From: Ditylenchus dipsaci
Taxonomy: Eukaryota; Nematoda; Chromadorea; Rhabditida; Anguinidae
Direction: 5' to 3'
Assembly (NCBI GenBank): GCA_004194705.1
Contig: SADC01000078.1
Location: 1 to 64,000 of the forward strand
Length of the DNA: 64,000 nt
In this document: positions 23,601 to 32,935 of the stretch, in pieces
Layout of the letters: each line of letters opens with the position of its first letter
Numbering within the stretch: the first letter of the stretch is position 1
The notes under the pieces: model-generated
Told to the model about the DNA's origin: nothing
Seen by the model: the letters and a program-made list of their open reading frames with translations, nothing else
Database searches by the model: none
Made by a program: the position numbers and the translations under genes

Positions 23601-25209
23601 TAATTTATTTTGCAAAAAGCTGAAGTTTGCCACGAAAAAGCAAAATTTACTTTTTTCGTATCATGTAGCCCAGGATCTCATATTTCTAACAAGCCATCAA
23701 TTGACCAAACGATGTTTCAAAAAGTCAAAGGAAAAAGTCTTCCAATGGAACTAATTTTCGAAACAATTTTTTCTAATCAAAGACCTTATCCTCCAACTTT
23801 TAAAAACATCATTCGGTCAGTCTATAGTTTGTTGGAACGCTGAGATTCTGGGCTACACGACACTAAAACTTTTTTTAAGAATTAAAACAAAAAGGTTGAA
23901 AAGTAAATTTTTTCGTGGAACATTTCAGCTTTTCAGCAAACCAAATCATATTATGCCCGTTAAAATGTATTTTATTTTTAAGGGGGGAGGGGACTTAATA
24001 TACGCATCGCCGATTGTCGAAAGTACTTCCCTCTGGGGTGTTTTAATTTACTTTTTAGTAAGTTTACTGACTCCTAGGACCAAAAATCATCGAGTAATCG
24101 ATTGCAACCATTCTCAGCACTGCTTTCCTGTCAGCAACTGCCTCAATTTTGTGATTTTGAACAAATGACTACTAAAATTAAGGGAAACCAGACAAAATGA
24201 TGCGTACTTAAATTTATATAGCATTTGTACACACCAAAATCACCTCATAAAAGCAGGGAATAAATGAGTGCTATCGAGGGGTAGGATTTCAGTATTATTT
24301 AGGAACTGACATTGTTTGCGATTTCAATTTACATGATTCTATACAACCATATACTGAGAATGATGGCAAGAAGCAAGGCTACATTTTGAGTGTGAGGTTG
24401 CAAATGAATATGTAACTACAAAATTACAAAAACGTCACTTCCAAATTAATACCGCATAGTTCTAGAATAGTCCTATGCAAGATGGCATCGAATCGAACAT
24501 GGTTCAATGTTTTTTTGATTTCAGCTCTAACTTTATACTAACTTTTTCTGTATGATAGCTCAAATGAAAGCTTAGAACCTTGGCTACATTTTGATATATA
24601 TACTTGTAAATTAAAGGAGAAACAAATAAGGTTATCAGCCAGTGGTAGTCGAACGTGTGACCTAGGTCGATGCTTATATAAAGTCCCCCCCCCCCCCCTT
24701 GAAAGATTCTCAACAAGAGCCCTGTTTTAGGTCTATTAGCTGAGAAAATAATATTTGCTGAGAGCAAAATTTGAACCTGTAACTTATCAAAATAAAGATT
24801 GGTCCTAGAGCAAATCTAAATTCACCCGAAAATGTTTTGATCCCCTGTGGTTTTTGTCTGCTTTCAATTGGTCGTAACTTTTTTCTTAGATCAGCCTCTA
24901 ACTTTTAGCATTTTTCATAGAGGTGAATATTTTTCGCGTCGACTATTTTGCGTCAATTGGGCAAAAATTTTTGTAAATGACTGTTGGAACATGCCTCATC
25001 AATAAATATTGAGATTCGCAGTGATTTTGTTTTTGAGTTTTAGAAATGTTAAAGAAATATTTCAGAGTCCACATGTTCTATCACCTGACATTCTTTCTCC
25101 AGTCGTTCTGTCAGGCACAATACTAAACCCGTACGTGATGTCACCAGCTATTCTATCTGACTCAATTATTGGTGTGGACATCTTGTCTCCCAGTGTATTA
25201 TCACGTTGA
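20673..25209 (+). CDS. mlt-10: MLT-10-like moulting cycle protein gene
   Basis: Exons 20673-20920, 20966-21281, 21677-21969, 22013-22388, 22449-22660, 23132-23209, 23259-23417 and 25066-25209. All introns are GT-AG and phases agree; the 1826 nt need one more base (near AAACAAAGGG, 22134-22143) to give a 608-residue protein. The N-terminus MLVTIYLLLSCLSYSNVFA is a signal peptide. The middle has MLELIMEASGA at the start of a helical block and a Lys/Glu-rich linker. The C-terminal three exons encode tandem units such as ILSPYVLGPNILSAAV, PYVLSPYVLSPNLLNPYVLS and VLSPDILSPVVLSG. These LSP-type repeats are the signature of nematode MLT-10 (Moulting_cycle) proteins, secreted by the hypodermis and needed for moulting in C. 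elegans. Introns 2, 5 and 7 carry foldback repeats. The family call is firm; orthology to one particular family member is not. Confidence 0.9.
21299..21665. repeat. Foldback in MLT-10 intron 2
   Basis: The left arm CGCCGCTCGATTTAATGACA at 21310 and the right arm TGTCATTAAATCGAGCGGCG ending in ACTGTA are inverted copies. Inner arms with TTCCCGCC...CAAAACATTTCGAAA also pair. Related sequence lies at 11027 and 28662. Confidence 0.75.
22790..23110. repeat. Foldback with tRNA-like boxes in MLT-10 intron 5
   Basis: The left arm has TATAGCGCAGTTAGT (like a Pol III A box) and GCAAGTTCGACCCCACC (like a B box), then TGGCATGCTAGTTATTTTGGC. The right arm mirrors this: GCCAAAATAACTAG, GGGGTCGAACCTGC and CCACTGCGCCATGCATCAAA. 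It looks like two head-to-head copies of a tRNA-derived SINE-like unit. No intact tRNA cloverleaf was found. Confidence 0.55.
23984..24215. repeat. Dispersed 230-bp repeat, copy A
   Basis: GGACTTAATATACGCATCGC followed by about 200 bp closely matches 60544-60780 in the same orientation. The copy here lies in MLT-10 intron 7. The function is unknown. Confidence 0.75.
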
Positions 25210-25986
25210 TTATTATTTATTAATATTTATTATTAATAATAAATTTCAATTAACTGTAACCAAACACATACCAAAATACTGATTTCTTCCAGTGAATTAA
25301 AGATTTTTCTCAGTAAAATTGGGTATTCGTACAACTTTTCTCAAAAATTTTGTGGGTTTAACTGGTCAGAGGTGAGCCCGAAAGTGGCCAGAAGTTACTG
25401 AAAACTTGTTTTTCCGGATTTCACTAAAAAGAGCAAAGTTTTTTGCAAAAAGCGATTGCGAACATCGTAATTGCCGTCATATATTCTTCATCGCTCAGAA
25501 TCCCAAACTGAAACATTCAAAAAACCTCAAACTGCCCCAACCGCCTTAAACGCTGGCATGGGATGGTTTCAAACAAGTGGAATGGTTCAGAGTGGAAACA
25601 CAAAAACCGTAAACCAGTTTTTGGTGGCTTCTAACCACTATGGAGCATAATTCTGACAGCTAAACTATTTTCTGACTGAAAATTTGATTTCCCGTTCATA
25701 GATTGCACGAATCACCAATTTACTGAGAAAATTTCTTAATTTACCAAAGGAAATCAGTAACTCGCTGCGAGAAATCAGTATTTTACTGGTGTAAATCAGT
25801 ATTTATTTGAAATTTAAATTTACTGGGAGAAAAAATAGGGGAAATAAGTATTTTGGTGCGTGTATTCAATTTCAGAGGTTTTGATTGTTCAATTAATTTT
25901 TTTTAAAGGTTTTATCGATTAAATTGTTGTATTTCACTAAAATTATTGCTACTAATATTTATGAACAACTTTTTCTAAACATGATT
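25210..25986. other. No gene seen
   Basis: The MLT-10 3' flank. Near 25720-25850 is a run of short AAATCAGTA/TTTACTG repeats. No coding exon is supported. Confidence 0.45.
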
Positions 25987-27325
25987 TTAAAGGCAATAGC
26001 TTTGAAGCTGTTGATTGCCCCCAGTTAGATGAGTAGTAAATAGTTTAAAGTGCTGCTTGTCCACTCGTTGCTCCAAACACATGTCTATGGCCGGGTGCTC
26101 AAACGAAGCTGCTTCCAAATAAGACAAATTTTTTTCCATCTCAATACAAAGGCTGAAGAATACCAGTTGTTTTGAAGTGCAAAATTTCTGCAATTGAAAA
26201 AGTTTAAATTCTTAATCATTTGAAAACTTTAAAAAAGGTTATATACCGTATTTACTCTAACAATAGCCCCCCCCCCCCTCAAAAGGGTGGATAAAAATTA
26301 GTAGCTCCGGGCTACTATTAGAGTAAATACGGTACAGGATCTAACTTTCGGAAGTTTCGATTGAAAATTAACCGTCGTTGTGAAAATGTGCCCTGTTTTT
26401 TAATTTTAATTTTAAAGCTTGAATTTGCCCACTTTAAAAAGATCTTAACACTAATAGGTGGCCCTATCATCTTAGTTTTTAAAATATTTATTAGTTGTTG
26501 TCTATGTAGAATACCACACAACTAAAAAGTATCGAAAAAGTCGCAAAAAAATTTTGGGTTGTAATTTTAACCGTTTGGGCAATCGTATATTTTCGCAAAA
26601 AGGGGCATGCAGTCGAAAATTGAAAAAAATCCTAGGCTCTCCAAGCTGCTTTGACTACGATGCCTCAGGTCAAGTTTAGCCTTTTTTCTTATAGTTAGGG
26701 TTGGGAATTACAATAGGAATTATAAGCTCTTGTGAGATAGTGGACGGCTGATCAAAAAATACTTACCACTCTAATTGCTTCTAGAAAATGTCCATAGTTT
26801 CCGACAAATCTTGTGGAATTTGATAAGCAAATATTTCCTTGTAAGGTTGCCCTCTATATCGAACAAATATCTGATAATATGTGAAAGTGGAATGTATCTG
26901 GAAGCTGATGCACACAGAAGTATATCTGGACAGTAGAAGATATCACTGAAGCGAAATGAGGGAATGCCTCCATGAAGAATTAACTGTGCACTGCCTCCTG
27001 CAAAATCTGTAAAAAACTTTCCCAGACAAATAGCGTCTAATTGATTAGGCTGCATTGGCCAGAAAATTCTCAAGTTCTCATCCTGCCAAACATGCCTTAT
27101 AGGCCTCAAGTTCTCAATAAGTTGTAGCACTGAGTTGGTGTCTTTAGGGACGAAAATAGAGAATAGTTTGACTCGCATATTGGGTCGGCGCAATAGACAG
27201 ATCAACTGAGATAAATTGCCCACACGCATTTCCTCCTGCTCCAAGGTGATTTTAATTTTCCAGTTGATAGCATCGTAGCTGACTTGATTTATTATGTATA
27301 CAGGCTCTGGATCAAAATCGTCCAT
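25987..27325 (-). CDS. Unrecognised two-exon gene
   Basis: Exon 1 starts at 27325 (MDDFDPEPVYIINQVSYDAI) and stays open for 184 codons. Its stop TAG lies just four bases before a good donor (GTAAGT, minus strand, about 26766). A shifted frame reaching the same donor reads FVGNYGHFLEAIRV. A second exon follows a TTGCAG acceptor at about 26191, begins KFCTSKQLVFFSLCIEMEK and stops at 25987. I therefore propose one spliced gene with a frame break near 26840. The protein has short hydrophobic/leucine stretches (LSQLICLLRR, SVLQLIENLR) reminiscent of nematode F-box-associated regions, but I cannot assign a family. The intron contains the 26244-26334 element. Confidence 0.5.
26244..26334. mobile_element. 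TACCGTAT-family element, shortest copy
   Basis: TA-CCGTATTTACTCTAACAATAG and CTACTATTAGAGTAAATACGG-TA are inverted ends, with a C-rich centre and only 91 bp in all. Confidence 0.8.
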
Positions 27326-27344
27326 CTCAAAAATAATACAATTA

Positions 27345-27665
27345 TTAGTTAAAAGGATGAGAAAAAATGAATAATTGTGTGGGATTAATTGCTTTTTTGA
27401 TTGATGTATTCATATAATTTTGAAAGTTTTGGTACAGTGCACGCTTTCTCATAATCCAGTAGGTCGTTCCCGCCTCCGGACTGACTTTTTTTTCACTTAT
27501 TTCGCCTTTTGCCAGTTCTGTTTTGATAGTCTGGTCCCAACATCTCAGAATTACAATTTTGCCGATCATTTTTTAGAAACCAAAAATTTTTTGCTCTTAA
27601 AGCAAAAACTCTTATTTAGGGATTGACTTTTTTGAAAATCATTGTTTTTAAAGGAAGGAGGCTAT
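27345..27665. other. No gene seen
   Basis: Region upstream of the unrecognised gene. GGTCGTTCCCGCCTCCGGACTGAC at about 27462 is a fragment of the TTCCCGCC repeat family seen at 21299 and 28662. Confidence 0.4.
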
Positions 27666-27669
27666 TCAA

Positions 27670-28060
27670 GTGTGAAAAAGTGGCCTCCATGGAGTAGTGC
27701 TTAATGGCTCATTTATAAACGTTGTCGTCGTCGTTGGCGTTGTCGTTTGCGTAAAAGTGCCTTTATCAAATATTTTTTTCCGACGACAACGACAGCGTTT
27801 ATAAATGAACCATAAGCGTTTTTTGGCCCAAAATGGTGTTGTAGGTTCGATCCCACGTAGTGGCTTGCTATTTATTTTGGCTTGTTTGACCAGTTCTAGG
27901 GGTAATTAGACTTTTTGACGCTAGGTTCGGAATCAAATTACCCCTAGAAGTGGTCAAACAAGCCAAATAAATAGCATGTCAACGCGTGGGATCGAACCTG
28001 CAACACCATTTTGGACCAAAAAACGCTTACGCACTGCACCATGGAGGATCGTTTTTCAAC
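27670..28060. repeat. Foldback with B-box-like arms and nested foldback
   Basis: Arms: GGTTCGATCCCACG...GCTATTTATTTTGGCTTGTTTGACC on the left and its complement, GTCAAACAAGCCAAATAAATAG then GTGGGATCGAACCTGC, on the right, with GCACTGCACCATGGAGG at the end. A second small foldback lies inside at 27705-27815 (TCATTTATAAACG...CGTTTATAAATGAACC). The arm structure resembles 22790-23110. Confidence 0.6.
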
Positions 28061-28661
28061 CTAAGGAGCTTTCCCTCCCCCTCTTTAAATCAAGCTGCTG
28101 TTTCTTTGGAGCAAATAATTTTGAATTTTTTCAAAACGGTCGGCAAAATTGAAAAATTTGCTTTATTCAAGGCCAGGATGTCAAAACAGAGCTGGCCAAA
28201 GTCTACGAAACTTGAGGTGGAAAATGTCGAACCCGGTCAGTTGACCGGTCCCTTCAGTGTTTCAATTAAGAGCGCCATTTTAGGGTTAGAAAATTGAATG
28301 GATAAAATCGATAACTCGCGCTTATAATTTAGCACTGTCGGGAAAAATGAATTTTTGAGTTCTGAAAAAAGAAAGGTTGACAAAAAAAGTGGTCACCAAA
28401 TCTTAATTTTTAAGTGTGTTTTTCTGTGTTCATAGAACGCTATTGCCCAATTGAACTTTTAGCTAATCAAAACGATAAGATAAAATTATTTATTCATTTT
28501 CTAAAAATTTTCTAACTTTCATGAGAATATTAATACACTAGTGTAATAATGGTGTTTGAAAATTTTTTTTGAGCCAACAGACAATTTAGAGCACATCCAT
28601 CTTTCATACATTCCTGACTACTCGATCTGAAAAAATCAAAAATTATTTTGTTAAAAATTTA

Positions 28662-29240
28662 TACAGTCGAGTGTCATTTTAAGTGTCGACCCTCCTCCAG
28701 TTCGTTCCCACCTAAAGCCCGACACTTTTTACCTTGATTTGAAGGCTTTTGGACAATTTGATTCGTCAATCTAGTTCAAAAAATTTTAAAGATTATGACT
28801 TTGCTGGTAATTTTTTTTTTGTAAATGACAACAGTTTTGCCGAAAACAGATATGGGTCGATTTAAAATACACCTTTTTTGTAAAAGTAGTGCCACAGTTT
28901 GGAGACCTGCAGGATTTTACGGAAAAACTATTAATATCGGAGCAAAGTCAATATTTTTGAAAGCTGTTTATTGTGTATACTCAACTCCAAAGAGTTCTAC
29001 TGATTCCGCTTTCAAGATTTTGGTTAAGCGTCCGAAAATCTCAAAATCGAAATAGTTTTTTTTTCGATATTGGGAGTTTGAAAAAGGCTCCCGGAGTCTT
29101 TTAAGATGAAATACGGTATGCAATTTTCGGGACAAGACTGACGAATCGAATTCGACAAAAGTTTTCAAGAACTGAGGTGAAAAAATTGTCGGACGCCAGG
29201 CGGGAATAAACTTGAGGAGTGCCACCACATCAAGACTGTA
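28662..29240. mobile_element. TA-flanked foldback, CAGTCGAGTG end
   Basis: TA-CAGTCGAGTGTCATTTTAAG at the left; GTGCCACCACATCAAGACTG-TA at the right. Inner arms with TTCGTTCCCACC...GGCGGGAATAAAC also pair. No coding capacity is evident; the frame at 28825-29055 lies inside the repeat. Confidence 0.6.
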
Positions 29241-29998
29241 TTACAATTAAGATTTTGAAAAAAATTATTAGCTCACCATAAAAAAGAGTATAGTAGAAAG
29301 ATTATTATGGAAAATAGATAGGTTAGCAATACAGCCTGAACTTTCCACCAACTTTCAGGCCAGAAAAACATTTTTTTATCAAAATCGTTAACTTCTTCTT
29401 AGCAGAGCTAATATTTATAGTGTTAAAAGGCATATAATTGTGAAGTATACTGAATTAATTTTCCATTCTGTATTTTTAATGAAGTTGTCTGGCTTTAAAG
29501 GTCATCTAGACGAGGAATTTACAATAAGGAGACATCCTTCAAGAAAGTACATTTGCTTGAATAAATCAAACATCTTCCTATTTGACTAGAAATTTTAGAT
29601 TTTTCAAAAATCAATGCCGTCAAATTTATGGCGTAGTGATGTTTGCTTCTGACTTTTAAATTGGTTGCAGTGACGAATTCCTGCCCCACGAGAAGTGCTC
29701 GGATGAAATAGATAACCTCATATTCGTGTTTCTCGACCCCGATTTCATGAGAAAGCCGCGCATTTTTTTTTAATTATAAGAAAAAAATTTTCGAACCACA
29801 GGGTATCAAAGTTTTTTAGTCAAATTTGAAAATTTAAATTGGCGTCTTTTGAATTTTGAAGGGATTAAGGGCTGTATAGGGAGGGGAAGGAATAAAAGAG
29901 GGCCACTTTTATGGCATAACATTCAAAGGTAAATATTTGTATTCTTCGACTGTCTTACCATGTTTTTCAACTGGGCCGTGGCAAAATAGACTCTATAT
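29241..29998. other. No gene seen
   Basis: AT-rich. The start of a longer inverted segment (CGAGAAGTGCTCGG...GAGAAAGCCGCGC, 29686-29770) pairs loosely with 30590-30665. No exon is supported. Confidence 0.4.
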
Positions 29999-30195
29999 CA
30001 GGGCTGCCATATGTCCTTTTAAAAAGATTTGTCCTTTTTTCGGGACCCCGAATCTTTTTTTATTTCAAAGTTTCAGTAAAATTTTTTTTTCGCTTCAAAA
30101 TGGCTAAAAGCACTGGATAAAATGCACTTTTTCCTTCAAATTCCTGTTTTTTGACCAAATGTCCTTTTTTTTTGAATTTTGCGATGGCAGCCCTA
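29999..30195. mobile_element. hAT-like element, CAGGGCTGCCAT ends
   Basis: The left end CAGGGCTGCCATATGTCC and right end GATGGCAGCCCT are inverted copies. The interior (AAAAAGATTTGTC, TTTTTTCGGGACCC, AGCACTGGATAAAATG) matches the element at 8393-8579. The flanks CTCTATAT and CCCTATAT suggest an 8-bp duplication, but the right terminus is not clean. Confidence 0.6.
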
Positions 30196-30244
30196 TATGC
30201 CCTATATTTGTTCTATATGCATTTTTTGATCAAGAGTACTTCTC

Positions 30245-30385
30245 AGAATCATATCTAAAGTAAAGCAGCGCGCGCATCTCTAACTCTCAAGCCCCTTCGA
30301 GCTTGGGTTGAGATGCGCACACCCACATACCTTAGACACAAATCACTCGAAAGTGACTCTGAATGCATGAAAAAGCATGCATACC
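30245..30385. repeat. Dispersed palindromic repeat family, copy 2
   Basis: Contains GCGCGCATCTCTAACTCTC, GAGATGCGCACACCCACATA, TTAGACACAAATCACTCGAA and GCATGAAAAAGCATGC. The orientation is opposite to the copies at 13225 and 38060. Confidence 0.7.
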
Positions 30386-31004
30386 AGAGTTTCTTAACGC
30401 GGTAGGCCCCAGTATTCAAAACTATGTTCAGCATCTTTTTGTAAGTAAACCCTGTGTGGTTAACCCTTGTGTGGCCCCTTTTATTCCCCTCCCTATAGAG
30501 CCCTCAATCTCTCCAAAATTCAAAAGGCTCCAATCTAAATTTTTCAAATTTTGACTAGAAAACAATGATAGCTTCCTGTGGTTCGAATTTTTTTTCTGAG
30601 ACTCAAAAAAACGCGCGGCTTTCTGATGAAATTGGGTCGAGAAACACGAATATGGTGTTCTCTCATCCACCCAATCACTCCCCGTGGGGGGGGATTCTGA
30701 ACTCTAGCCTTTAATTTTCAATCAATATTGTCGAAAAATTGAAATTGTGTAATTTTGTGAACATTTCTGTGATTTTCGTGGCTTCATATTACACGCCTCA
30801 GAATAATTTTTTTTATTATTTCTAATATTGGAGTCGGAAAATTTCATAAATTTTTTGTTCAGTTTTTGTTTTTAATGTGTTTAAACCCTGTTTTCTGGTG
30901 TCTTAGCTTCAGAAACATGTGGAAAAATAGTTTTTAAGGGCAGGATGGGCGCTTTTCGAGAAAAAAATGCTCCTTGATGTTTTTTATGATCAAGAGTCCT
31001 TCTC

Positions 31005-31150
31005 ACAATTATGTCTAAGGTATGTGGGTGTACGCATCTCTAACTCTCGAGCCACTAGGGGACTTGGGGTTGAGATGAAAAGAAAACACACACATATACC
31101 TTAGACATGATTCCGAGAAAGACTCTTGATCATAAAATGCACATAGAGGC
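31005..31150. repeat. Dispersed palindromic repeat family, copy 3
   Basis: TATGTGGGTGTACGCATCTC and CATATACCTTAGACATGATT pair as a foldback, followed by GACTCTTGATCATAAAATGC. Confidence 0.65.
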
Positions 31151-31318
31151 TTTTTTCGAGGCTCTTTTTTTAGATGTTGGGAAAAAGTTTGCCTCCCAAG
31201 TCTAGTGGTAACGCATATATTTGAAAATTTGCCGGCTGGTTCAAGAGCTTAAAGTTGAATAAGTAGTATAGGGTGCAATTTGGGCTTCAACTTTGAGTTT
31301 CTTAACAATCCATGAAAG

Positions 31319-31486
31319 CAGTGATGTAAATCTTGTAACATCCGCACCGACATCGGCTCCGAAACTTCTCCGCACCGGCACCAAAATTCTCTGCATCGGC
31401 ATCGGCACCGGAACCGCCGTCACCGGACGGTGTCGATTGGCGCCGCACAGGGTGCCGGTGCGGCACCCTGTGCCGTTACACTACTG
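31319..31486. mobile_element. hAT-type element with GGCACC-rich core
   Basis: Ends are CAGTGATGTAA and TTACACTACTG. Flanks CATGAAAG (31311-31318) and CATGAAAC (31487-31494) form an 8-bp target duplication with one mismatch. The interior is rich in CACCGGCACC/GGTGCCG. It is related to the larger element at 58435-58911. Confidence 0.78.
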
Positions 31487-31599
31487 CATGAAACTCTGAT
31501 AATGAAAAGTGTTGTAAGATAAAAAGTATAAAAAAACTCATCGGTTGTAGGTTTTTGCGATTGAAAATGATACAATAGTGTTATGTTTGCATTTTTATA

Positions 31600-32294
31600 C
31601 ATTTAAAGCTTTATTCCAATTTAAAGATTATGTATAATTTTATCTAAATAGAAGGTTTTCATAGAAAAGATAAAATAATTAATAAAAAAATATACACAAC
31701 AAGCAGTTCTTCTTCAGACATGATTCTGAATCACTCAAATAATGTCAACGTTTAAGAGAACTTAAAACAATGTCTAGACACACATAACTTGAAAACGTTT
31801 ATTTTTTATTACAAATGAACTAAGTCAGACAATATACATATGTGAAAATACAAAAATGGTAAGAATTGAAAATATACGTGTTAGAATAAAATGAGCATCA
31901 AAGTTTGAAACATGCTGTAAATTACAATCCAATTATTAATGAGAAAGACTTTAGGTTAGCTGAATTTTTCCGTGATCAATCAAACTTTTTTAACTTTTTA
32001 AACATTCAGTTTCTAGTATATGAAAATAGCGAAAAAAATAGTGATGTTTAAGAGGACATAGTTAGTAACATTTCAAAATAACCTGTTGAAGTACACTATA
32101 CAGCGTAGCTCAAAAATGCAGAAAACCAACTTTGTGAAGTTTTAGCTGCCATAACATGCTTGAAATATGTTCTTGAAATATATTTTGAAATATATTTAAA
32201 ATTTTTTTGACTAAAATTTGACTTTTGCCCTGCTCCCTCAAGGAAATTCAACCTAAATGGGTACCTGGATGACCAGAAAAGGTTTGTTTATTAT
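31600..32294. other. No gene seen
   Basis: Very AT-rich sequence downstream of the ceramide synthase gene (which runs on the minus strand). No exon or repeat ends are recognised. Confidence 0.45.
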
Positions 32295-32450
32295 TACAGT
32301 CCACTCTCGATACAGTGTAGCTCGCGGGATCGGAAAAATATACACTATATCGAGGGTACACTGTAAGCCAGTTTGGCTTAGAGCTGACTAAATGAGGTTG
32401 AAAAAATATACACTATATCGAGGGTTACACTATATCGAGAGTTGACTGTA
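32295..32450. mobile_element. TA-flanked element with ACACTATATCGAG ends
   Basis: TA-CAGTCCACTCTCGATACAGTG and ATATCGAGAGTTGACTG-TA form inverted ends, with internal repeats of TACACTATATCGAGGG. A piece of the same family occurs at 40262-40352 and 41099-41145. Confidence 0.75.
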
Positions 32451-32935
32451 TTATTTTACCCTGGTTTGGTCACTGTAGGTGGGCGAAAAGAGAATCCTTA
32501 TGCATTTATGATTAAGAGCCTTGCTCGGAATCATAGTTGCACGAGCGCCGGTGTGTTCTGCATGCCCAACTTTTTGTACCTCTTACCCTCGGTGCTCTAG
32601 TTATTAGCAATCAGGTTGACATAACGGTTACAAAAAATCCTAAACGACGGGTGGCGCCGCGGGAGTGTGGAGAGGGAAAATGTCCAGCTCCGGCGCTCGT
32701 GCAGCTGTGCACGGAATCATGTCTAAAGTAAAAGAGTTTGGGGGACCAAGGCAAAATGTCAAATTTCGGTCAAAAAAAATCGACCGCCACCTAAAACATT
32801 CTTTGAGCAAGTTTCGGCAGCTAAAACGTCATTAAGAGACGGTTTTAGGCATTTTTGGGCTATGCCGTATGGTGTACTTTTGCCAAAGAACCTTTTTTTG
32901 CTGCTGGAAAATTGTGTTGTTTTTTTTGAAAATAT

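Noticed and set aside
31196..31260. tRNA gene (GCCTCCCAAGTCTAGTGGTA)
   Set aside because: The start resembles a tRNA D-arm, but no anticodon arm or matching 3' acceptor stem follows.
32530..32731. 64-codon frame with Cys and basic residues
   Set aside because: Flanked by fragments of the palindromic repeat family (GCTCGGAATCAT and CGGAATCATGTCTAAAGT), so most likely its interior.
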